The position numbers were made by a program, and so were the translations under genes. The notes beneath the pieces are model-generated. The model saw only the letters and a program-made list of their open reading frames with translations. It was not told the DNA's origin and did not search any database. A DNA stretch of 7,765 nucleotides from Acidimicrobiales bacterium (GTDB lineage: Bacteria > Actinomycetota > Acidimicrobiia > Acidimicrobiales > JABEUL01). This document shows, one piece after another, positions 1-5,586 of this stretch. Location of the stretch: NCBI GenBank assembly GCA_027451605.1, contig DAIDJA010000075.1, forward strand, positions 1 to 7,765. Reading direction: 5' to 3'. The first letter of the stretch is position 1; each line of letters begins with the position of its first letter.

Positions 1-1276
1 GGTTGCCTCTTTTCTTTTTATTAATCTTTTTTGACTGTTTTTGCGATTTGGATTGTTTTAGGAGATCATCATCGTGCTTTACCTGGGCCATTACATTTCC
101 GATTGGCCTGTCGGACTTTGCCAAAAGAGCCATAATTTTCATATAGTGGTCAACGTGATTGTAATAAGTTAGATAACCCGAACATAAGACGTTTTCATAG
201 TTCCCAGTACTGTCTTGATTACCGAATCGGTCCTTTGGGCATCCACCGTTACACGCAAAAAGATATTTGCAGGATAAACACTTTTGAGTAAGTTTCGTTG
301 ACTTATTTTCGGAAAATTCAACCTGAAAAGGTGAGTTTAGGGCATCCAAAAGACGGGTGTCCTTAACGTTTCCAAGATAATGGTCCGGATAAACAAAGTG
401 GTCGCAGGAGTATATTCCACCATCATGTTCGACTACGAGTACATTTCCGCACTGCGGTGAATTAATACATAAAACCGACTGACCGTTTGTATAGGCCATC
501 AGAGTCTCCACAAACGTTTGAACATCCAGCCTACCGACGTCATTTCTTACCCAAATGTCAAACACTTTGGTTAAAAAATATCCTAAGTCACTTCCTGTTA
601 CGCTTTCTTCGGATAGTTCTCCGGATGCCGTTTTTCTTACGATCGGTAGAAACTGCAGCCATCTGACGTTGAGGTCACGGAAAAATCGGTATACTTCATC
701 GGGATGTTTTACATTTGCGGAATTGAGGGTACATAGGATATCCGGATCAATTCCTTCTTGGACCAAAAGATGGTAGGCATCCAATACCTGCCTGTGAGAC
801 GGTCCACCGGATTTAGTAAGTCGGTTAGCATTATGAAGCTTGGTTGGCCCGTCTATACTTAAGCCTACCCAGAAATTCTCCCTCTTAAAAAAGTCACACC
901 AACTCTTATTCAGCAATATACCGTTGGTTTGGATGATATTTATGCAGCGTTTCGATTCACCCGCAAGCTCTTTTTGCAACCTTACGATTTTTTCGTAATA
1001 GTCAATACCCAGTAACGTGGGTTCGCCCCCGTGCCAGACAAACTGAATAGTCTTAGCTGATGTAGACTCTATGGCATTTTTAATATAAGCGGCCAATATG
1101 TCATCTTTCATCCTGTAAGAATGAGAGTCGGCAAATAACGATGACTTCTCAAGGTAGTAGCAATAACTGCAATTTAGATTACATAACGAACCAACGGCTT
1201 TAGCCATAGTAAGAAAACTCGGATTGTTGTCTTCATATATCTTTGGTTTTGAATCGATTGTATCCCGGGTCATCAT
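1..1276 (-). CDS. Anaerobic sulfatase-maturase-type radical SAM/SPASM protein (C-terminal end cut by window edge)
   Basis: The frame is open from ATG at 1276 to the left edge (425 residues seen). The radical SAM cluster motif is CNLNCSYC, with Cys32, Cys36 and Cys39. It is followed by family landmarks WHGGEPT (81-87), QTNG (116-119) and SIDGP (140-144). The SPASM region has Cys270, Cys276, Cys291, Cys333, Cys336, Cys342, Cys346 and Cys365. The CNGGCPKDR block and the spacing match the two auxiliary [4Fe-4S] clusters of anSME enzymes, and Asp292, directly after Cys291, sits where the proposed catalytic Asp lies in that family. Known members oxidise a Cys or Ser of a sulfatase to formylglycine using S-adenosylmethionine, in the cytoplasm. 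No sulfatase is in the window, so the substrate is unknown; another SPASM peptide-modifying role is possible. ATG at 1273 is an alternative start, and the Shine-Dalgarno is weak for either. The tail after residue 390 is Lys-rich and probably close to the true end. Confidence 0.92.
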   Translation of the reverse strand, partial: MMTRDTIDSKPKIYEDNNPSFLTMAKAVGSLCNLNCSYCYYLEKSSLFADSHSYRMKDDILAAYIKNAIESTSAKTIQFVWHGGEPTLLGIDYYEKIVRLQKELAGESKRCINIIQTNGILLNKSWCDFFKRENFWVGLSIDGPTKLHNANRLTKSGGPSHRQVLDAYHLLVQEGIDPDILCTLNSANVKHPDEVYRFFRDLNVRWLQFLPIVRKTASGELSEESVTGSDLGYFLTKVFDIWVRNDVGRLDVQTFVETLMAYTNGQSVLCINSPQCGNVLVVEHDGGIYSCDHFVYPDHYLGNVKDTRLLDALNSPFQVEFSENKSTKLTQKCLSCKYLFACNGGCPKDRFGNQDSTGNYENVLCSGYLTYYNHVDHYMKIMALLAKSDRPIGNVMAQVKHDDDLLKQSKSQKQSKKINKKKRGN

Positions 1277-1294
1277 TTAGGCTCTACACTTTTT

Positions 1295-1350
1295 ATTTTT
1301 TGCTCCCACACTTTAATTTATGGTCCCACACTAATTTATGGTCCCACACT
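1295..1350 (-). repeat. Three tandem copies of an 18-base repeat upstream of the radical SAM gene
   Basis: On the plus strand the unit aatttatggtcccacact occurs exactly at 1315-1332 and 1333-1350. A third copy at 1295-1312 matches at 15 of 18 positions, separated by 2 bases. A weak fourth trace (tctacact) ends at 1290. The array begins 19 bases upstream of the radical SAM start, so it lies in its promoter or 5' leader. It could be a set of binding sites for a regulator. It could also be an IS terminus: repeated ggtccca blocks are a feature I associate with IS21-family ends, but this is from memory and no transposase is visible here. Confidence 0.8.
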
Positions 1351-1379
1351 GTCGTTGAACTTAGGGATGGGATTTCACA

Positions 1380-1408
1380 ATTATCCACAATAAAGCGTGT
1401 CGTTCTAA
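1380..1408 (-). promoter_or_regulatory. Possible sigma-70-type promoter for the radical SAM gene
   Basis: On the minus strand a good -10 (GATAAT, 1385 down to 1380) lies 17 bases from a poor -35 (TTAGAA, 1408 down to 1403). Transcription from here would start near 1373 and place the tandem repeats inside the leader. The call rests on the -10 hexamer and on the need for a promoter after a gap of this size. Confidence 0.2.
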
Positions 1409-1513
1409 AATCCCTCACTATAAATGATCCCGCCGTTTGACCCTTGAGACTCATTTTCACTCTCAAAGAATACTCAGTGTAAAATCTGTCAAGTTCTATA
1501 TCCGTCAAAACAT

Positions 1514-2755
1514 TCAATAGCCTTCCGAATCCAATAAGTACAACATACCGTTTGGATCGGAGGCGGCCATCGCCTCGGTAATAAATCGGCCGTCTTTGAA
1601 GTGAGCCGCTTCCTTGTCGGTTACGGGCGTACCCAACGAGGGTGACCAACTGCTTATAACGGCCTGATCCAGGAGTTCCCAAAGGGTATCGATAGGTTCA
1701 AAGGTATCCGGATCGGCCGGGACTATATGCATATTCGGAATTGCAATTCCGACCGCTTCGTCGATATACCAGCTCGGATGCGAGGCAACCATGACCATAA
1801 TTTCACCGGTTCCATAAAATGTAAGAGCCGAACCCAAGCTGTTTGAAATATCACGCCTCACATCGGGAGAAAACTCACCGTCAATTCCCAATAATGCTCC
1901 CTGAGAGCCATAAACACTGTTCTTCTTTTTCCTCCCCATCATTGAAGAGATATCGGATCCGCAGTTAAAATCACACAATATCCAATTGGGAGAGGCCTCT
2001 CCTATCAGATGGGCCGCTTGGGAAGTATCTTGGCAAAAATATGTAATTGAGCCGTTGACGAGTGAACTAAGCAGTCCGTTTAACCCCTGCCATCCAGAAA
2101 GTGAATATAAATTAAGCCACGTAGAATCGCTCTTGTGGCCGACCACCAGAGCACCTTCCAAAAAAGTGGCAAATGACAGAGCGCCGGCTAACAACGACCG
2201 TTCGCTATGAACTGTCAATCCAAACTTACCGTTTAAATAAATCCTATTTTTGGTAAAATCACCGGGACCCGTCGTAGCGGGCTCCCCTGTTGTTAAATTC
2301 CCCGACACCAACTCATCTGCGGTCAAATACCCGGACGAAACGCTTAATGAGGGTCCTTCGATATTGCCATTGATTATTGCATAATTTAAATTTAAAGAAG
2401 CATAATCAAATCCGTCTAGGTTGTCAGCATCAATTAAATATAAATTGTTATTTGATGCAATTGCCCCCAATAGAACGATTGCTGACATAACCGATCCGTC
2501 AAGACATAATCCAATATCCAAAGGACTTTCATTGCTCTTTTTTGAATTTAAATTTTCAGCGACCAGGTTAATCGAATTTAAAGCGTCACCGAACACTAGG
2601 TTTTCTCGGCTGTCAGAAAAAACCAAGTCATTAAAATATCGAACGGCAAACCGCTTTACAAGAAAATCAGTCAACCTAAACGGCGGAATCCCAATCGCAC
2701 GCGGAATCAAATCGGGCCAGTACCAGCTGGGAGTGGTGGCGATAGTTTTTGGCAT
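1514..2755 (-). CDS. ANL-superfamily (acyl-CoA synthetase/AMP-ligase-like) protein, degenerate and lacking the C-terminal subdomain
   Basis: This 413-residue protein follows the layout of acyl-CoA synthetases in diverged form. The N-terminal approach region contains LTDFLVKRFAVRYFNDLVF (28-46). The segment GKFGLTVHSERSL (176-188) fits the part after the family P-loop, but the TSGTTGxPKG signature is absent. FYGTGE (313-318) fits the YGxTE motif, VGIAIPN (335-341) the block after it, and FKDGRFITEA (386-395) the Dxx-TGD motif with its Asp replaced. The protein ends at DPNGMLYLLDSEGY (400-413), where the family continues with GRxKD and the mobile C-terminal subdomain of about 100 residues. Normal members have roughly 500-560 residues. 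No transmembrane segment is evident. It is the last gene of a three-gene operon, 9 bases after the upstream stop codon. Adenylation activity is unlikely; binding or scaffolding is possible. Family assignment is by motif pattern only and is moderately certain. Confidence 0.65.
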   Translation of the reverse strand: MPKTIATTPSWYWPDLIPRAIGIPPFRLTDFLVKRFAVRYFNDLVFSDSRENLVFGDALNSINLVAENLNSKKSNESPLDIGLCLDGSVMSAIVLLGAIASNNNLYLIDADNLDGFDYASLNLNYAIINGNIEGPSLSVSSGYLTADELVSGNLTTGEPATTGPGDFTKNRIYLNGKFGLTVHSERSLLAGALSFATFLEGALVVGHKSDSTWLNLYSLSGWQGLNGLLSSLVNGSITYFCQDTSQAAHLIGEASPNWILCDFNCGSDISSMMGRKKKNSVYGSQGALLGIDGEFSPDVRRDISNSLGSALTFYGTGEIMVMVASHPSWYIDEAVGIAIPNMHIVPADPDTFEPIDTLWELLDQAVISSWSPSLGTPVTDKEAAHFKDGRFITEAMAASDPNGMLYLLDSEGY

Positions 2756-2757
2756 TT

Positions 2758-2766
2758 ATCCTCCTT
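2758..2766 (-). promoter_or_regulatory. Strong ribosome binding site of the ANL-like gene
   Basis: AAGGAGGAT on the minus strand overlaps the stop codon of the upstream membrane-protein gene and precedes the ATG at 2755 with normal spacing. It fixes the start and shows that the ANL-like protein has efficient initiation of its own despite lacking catalytic motifs. Confidence 0.85.
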
Positions 2767-3274
2767 AAATCTTGACAACTCCTGTAGCCGCAATTATAAA
2801 GCTCAAGACTAATGCTACAGAAAGCTCAATTTTAAGCATCAAATCCATCTTTTTTATGGCGGCCTTTCTCGACGATTTAATTTGTTCTTTTTGGGTGTCG
2901 TCCACGGTAGCCGAAATTCTGACGTGGGAATTAGGGTGAATCTTTAAACCCATCGACAGCACCAAATAAACCAATGTGCACCAAAGAATTGTTGCCAACA
3001 ACCCCAATGCGATACTTGCGTTGCTGAAATTGTTAGACCAGCTTGATGCCTCAAGTGACTCAAGGCCTAAAAGCAACCAACTTGCACCAAATACTCCCAG
3101 AGAACCCAACCCTATCCATTTATATTTTTTGCCCATTGTTTGGCAGACAATTGCGGTTTGTCCCGGTGGAAGATATTTCTGGAGCGGCTTCCAGACCAGA
3201 GCCATAATCAAAGCTCCGCCCAGATAAATGGCCCAGCTTATACCGAAAATAGTTTCAAGCAGTATTTTGGTCAT
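2765..3274 (-). CDS. CopD-like four-helix membrane protein, second of a tandem pair (lacks the helix-1 His)
   Basis: The 169-residue protein has four predicted membrane helices at about 5-27, 52-71, 87-110 and 146-168, with a charged loop at about 111-145. It is a clear paralogue of the gene just upstream. Both share YLGG, then P-x-QK-x-x-PP-x-Q, then GSL near helix 2, and a KAA-...-VAL block before and within helix 4. The His in helix 1 of the upstream copy is replaced here by Phe10. Its ATG overlaps the upstream stop as ATGA (3271-3274) and it has only a weak Shine-Dalgarno, which suggests translational coupling and equal expression, hence perhaps a heterodimer. The nearest family I recognise is CopD/DUF2269-like four-helix proteins, some of which bind metal or heme. 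Function here is unknown; a membrane partner of the upstream redox proteins is a guess. Confidence 0.7.
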   Translation of the reverse strand: MTKILLETIFGISWAIYLGGALIMALVWKPLQKYLPPGQTAIVCQTMGKKYKWIGLGSLGVFGASWLLLGLESLEASSWSNNFSNASIALGLLATILWCTLVYLVLSMGLKIHPNSHVRISATVDDTQKEQIKSSRKAAIKKMDLMLKIELSVALVLSFIIAATGVVKI

Positions 3275-3804
3275 AATATTCCGTTTCCGTAGACCATAGA
3301 TACTCCCAGCAGAACTATAAACAGAGCCACTCCTAAATCAATACGCGTAATCAGCGAGACATTCTTTGCCGCCTTTTGCATACGTTCCAAATTTGAATTA
3401 ACCTGCTTTGAGCCTCCCTTGCTGGAAGCCTTGGCATTTAGAATGGGGCGGTAGACAAAGGTTATGATCAAGCCGTTAACAACCAGTATCGCCCATAAGA
3501 ACATCATGGCAAATAGAGTTCTCCCGTATGTCGTCGTAAAAAATTGCGTACCGCTCACAGTATGCTGATCGCCGATCGCAAAAAACAACAACATCCCGCT
3601 GATTGGGAAGAGTATCAACGATCCCCAGACCAGCATCAGAAATTTGTCGGCAGATTTTTGCCCGATTACCTGAGCCTGAGCCGGAGGTATGAATTTTTGT
3701 GCCGGACCCAATACAAATTCCATGGCAATAGATCCGCCCAAATATGTAGCTACCGCTATTACATGCAAATATGAAGCCAAAACACTTAACCAAGTAGACT
3801 GCAT
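3271..3804 (-). CDS. CopD-like four-helix membrane protein, first of a tandem pair (helix-1 His present)
   Basis: The 177-residue protein has four predicted helices at about 8-30, 56-78, 96-118 and 151-173 and a basic loop at 119-148 containing KASSKGGSK. Helix 1 carries LHVIAVATYLGG (13-24), the His-x(6)-[WY]-LGG pattern seen in CopD-type proteins, where the His (His14) is a candidate metal or heme ligand. No cleavable signal peptide is apparent. The ATG at 3804 is set by a strong AGGAGG. It opens a compact operon with its paralogue and the ANL-like gene, 322 bases after the nitroreductase-like gene. A role as a membrane anchor or electron-transfer partner of the upstream molybdoenzyme is inference from gene order only; copper handling is the alternative suggested by the family name. 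Confidence 0.72.
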   Translation of the reverse strand: MQSTWLSVLASYLHVIAVATYLGGSIAMEFVLGPAQKFIPPAQAQVIGQKSADKFLMLVWGSLILFPISGMLLFFAIGDQHTVSGTQFFTTTYGRTLFAMMFLWAILVVNGLIITFVYRPILNAKASSKGGSKQVNSNLERMQKAAKNVSLITRIDLGVALFIVLLGVSMVYGNGIL

Positions 3805-3808
3805 CTAA

Positions 3809-3815
3809 TCCTCCT
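3809..3815 (-). promoter_or_regulatory. Ribosome binding site of the first CopD-like gene
   Basis: AGGAGGA on the minus strand lies 4 bases before the ATG at 3804. It supports this start and marks the beginning of a separately initiated operon. Confidence 0.85.
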
Positions 3816-3837
3816 AACTAAAACCAATAGGTTCCGT

Positions 3838-3867
3838 AAACTAATTTAAAGGCTGACTGCATGACAA
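3838..3867 (-). promoter_or_regulatory. Possible promoter of the membrane-protein/ANL operon
   Basis: On the minus strand TTGTCA (3867 down to 3862, five of six consensus bases) is followed after 18 bases by TAGTTT (3843 down to 3838, weak). It would start transcription near 3831, leaving a short leader before the ribosome binding site. The spacing is acceptable but the -10 is poor. Confidence 0.3.
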
Positions 3868-4089
3868 CTTAACCAAACTACTTCCCGGCAGCTTTACGAG
3901 GGCATAAGTCTCAGTTCGACCGATTGTCGACTCAATACCGACACTTCCTGTATTTGATCTATCCAAATTAAATAATGTTGATGTTATCTTCATCCAACCA
4001 ACCTACTATCTTTAACTTCACTCACTCGATAAGTATCGATAACTCTTTTATTGATATCTTTTTGGACCGGACATCTTAATCGGCTCGCA

Positions 4090-4124
4090 ACTGATTCTTG
4101 AAAAGCGTTACTGATTTTTGAAAA
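4090..4124. repeat. Two-copy direct repeat directly after the nitroreductase-like stop codon
   Basis: actgattcttgaaaa (4090-4104) and actgatttttgaaaa (4110-4124) differ at one position and are spaced 20 bases apart, about two helical turns. The second copy ends 2 bases from the stop codon at 4127-4129. Same-face protein binding or simple slippage are both possible. Confidence 0.6.
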
Positions 4125-4126
4125 TG

Positions 4127-5569
4127 TCACTGTGGATGCCAAGTTTCAAAGTGATTTTTTATCGTTTGAGTCACGCCATAGGGTAGTCCATTATTCATGA
4201 CATTAAATTTTTCATAAAATCCGGGATCGACATGATGCACCTGTACCGATATTTTCGCCCTAATTGGATTAATATACGCCGGTGCGCATCCATACTTTTT
4301 CACTATATATTCGACTGTCTTCGTAGCCGCTTCTACAACCCAATCCGAAACGTAGGTTCTCGGGGTCTGGGAGATAGATTCGACAACTTCGTTGCGATAT
4401 GGAGTCGATCCGTTTTCGGATTCAAACAACTTTGCCTGAGTTGCCGGTAGATTGACTACATACTTAATGGCATCTGCCGCCGTTGGGAATTTCTTGCTCG
4501 GCACCATAACCGCATCTTTAATTCCGTCAAGACCCTGACTGGTCATCGTCGTTGCGGGATTAAGCGTACCTTCTCGGGACAAAAATGAGAATCCAAGTCC
4601 TTTGGCAATTTCCGGATATGCTCCCAACACGAGATCATCGGCGTAACTCCCCGTCATCCAAGCCCCAAGACCCATGGCTTCGGCGGCTATCCTCATATTT
4701 TGAACAATTGCGCCAACCTGTCCGGCATGCAGCATCAAAGCCAGCTCGTCAAAGGCCGGTATCGGAAATCCCACTTCCAGAAACCCGGGACGTATCCATT
4801 CCTGACAACCCGCTGGTTCATTTGTGTCCGGATCCATAAGATAAAAACCGGAAAATTCATAAGAGGTCAGAAGTTGATTAAACCACTCCACGCCGACGTC
4901 TCCCACGGGTAAAAACCAAGTTGTTCCGGGACGATTAAGGTTGTACTGTGCGGGTCCCATAGCATTGACGGTTTTGGTTCCTTCCGGATTGGCGGGCCAA
5001 GACACATCCGGTCTGCGATCCATGATTTTGATTCTGTCATTTTTATACCAATTCAGAATTTTAATATAATCATCTTCACCGGCAATCTCCTGTAGTGCAG
5101 GCTTTTCAACCGTTGGTCGATACAAAAAAACACCGTCGTCATTTATGATAAACATTTCAACCGAACCGTCGTTCGAAGACGAAGGACTGGTTCTGCCCTT
5201 AAATGAAAGCAGCCTGGAAAGACCGCCTTCTACGGGAAGATCACCGAGTACCAGTCCATTTATTCCGGTGGCGGCCCACAGTAACAATGCCTCTTCGGCC
5301 TCGCTTAAATTCTCGGGTGTCTCCTCGGATACATAATTAAGGGGTCCTTCTCGTTGAGTGGTGGGTTTATTGGAAGACCATTCGAAAGACTCTTCTTGGC
5401 CGGACTCGACCTGGTATCCCATTCCGACCCGCCTAGTCCGGATTGTCGACAGCAACTTAAAAAATGACACGTTTGATTCGAAGGCCGATTTTATAAGGTC
5501 GGTTGCGACTTCGTCGCTCTGTCCTGAGTGACTCTGACTGTTTGAGGTATCACGTTTACCAAATATCAT
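4127..5569 (-). CDS. SagB-type nitroreductase-like flavoprotein with long C-terminal extension
   Basis: The 480-residue protein has scattered but ordered nitroreductase landmarks. These are an Arg-rich start IRTRRVGMG (43-51), the helix AEEALLLWAATG (91-102), the loop GRTSPSSS (125-132) followed by VEMFIINDDGVFLYRP (137-152), and the C-terminal helix QNMRIAAEAMGLGAWMTG (290-307). The order resembles SagB-type dehydrogenases, which bind FMN and oxidise substrates or accept hydride. About 170 further residues (308-480) carry no motif I know. There is no signal peptide or membrane helix, so the protein seems cytoplasmic unless carried by a partner. It starts 17 bases after the molybdoenzyme stop, so the two are almost certainly co-transcribed, in the place where an Fe-S beta subunit is usual. 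FMN binding is inferred; the substrate is unknown. It could also be a cofactor-free structural derivative of the fold. Confidence 0.68.
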   Translation of the reverse strand: MIFGKRDTSNSQSHSGQSDEVATDLIKSAFESNVSFFKLLSTIRTRRVGMGYQVESGQEESFEWSSNKPTTQREGPLNYVSEETPENLSEAEEALLLWAATGINGLVLGDLPVEGGLSRLLSFKGRTSPSSSNDGSVEMFIINDDGVFLYRPTVEKPALQEIAGEDDYIKILNWYKNDRIKIMDRRPDVSWPANPEGTKTVNAMGPAQYNLNRPGTTWFLPVGDVGVEWFNQLLTSYEFSGFYLMDPDTNEPAGCQEWIRPGFLEVGFPIPAFDELALMLHAGQVGAIVQNMRIAAEAMGLGAWMTGSYADDLVLGAYPEIAKGLGFSFLSREGTLNPATTMTSQGLDGIKDAVMVPSKKFPTAADAIKYVVNLPATQAKLFESENGSTPYRNEVVESISQTPRTYVSDWVVEAATKTVEYIVKKYGCAPAYINPIRAKISVQVHHVDPGFYEKFNVMNNGLPYGVTQTIKNHFETWHPQ

Positions 5570-5586
5570 AATAATCTCTTCTGCTT

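Larger units (their letters stand above)
1277..1513. other. Non-coding gap between the ANL-like gene and the radical SAM gene
   Basis: This 237-base stretch has no convincing gene. An out-of-frame minus-strand reading frame crosses it from inside the ANL-like gene, but its product resembles nothing I recognise. The gap holds the tandem repeats at 1295-1350, a possible promoter, and a weak stem (arms 1442-1449 and 1461-1468, one G-U pair, 11-base loop) without a T-run, so it is not a clear terminator. The neighbouring ANL-like gene ends at an abnormal place, so this stretch may be a scar of a past insertion or deletion. Confidence 0.6.
3805..4126. other. 322-base non-coding gap between the two gene blocks
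   Basis: No gene is supported on either strand. The gap holds the short direct repeat at 4090-4124, the heptamer TCGATAA repeated 10 bases apart at 4026-4032 and 4036-4042, a short imperfect hairpin around 3913-3932 without a T-run, and a possible promoter near its left end. No convincing intrinsic terminator follows the nitroreductase-like gene. The size of the gap suggests that the membrane-protein operon has its own control. Confidence 0.6.

Noticed and set aside
1442..1468. Stem-loop that might end transcription of the ANL-like operon.
   Set aside because: The stem is 8 pairs with one G-U and an 11-base loop, and no T-run follows on either strand.
1487..1492. Perfect -35 hexamer TTGACA on the minus strand.
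   Set aside because: No acceptable -10 lies at 16-18 bases; the nearest (TATTCT) is at a spacing of 14, so it is probably chance.
1293..1682. 129-residue minus-strand reading frame overlapping the end of the ANL-like gene.
   Set aside because: It overlaps the real gene in another frame, has no ribosome binding site, and its tail simply translates the tandem repeats as a repeated VWDHK.
2421..2768. 115-residue plus-strand frame opposite the ANL-like gene.
   Set aside because: It is antisense to a gene with ordered family motifs and a strong ribosome binding site, and its product is not recognisable.
3476..3793. 105-residue minus-strand frame inside the first CopD-like gene.
   Set aside because: It is a frame-shifted shadow, with many Cys and Gly and no family resemblance, while the other frame encodes a clear membrane protein.
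3913..3932. Hairpin in the 322-base gap as a terminator or operator.
   Set aside because: It has only 7 pairs with a bulge, no T-run, and lies nearly 200 bases past the stop codon of the upstream gene.
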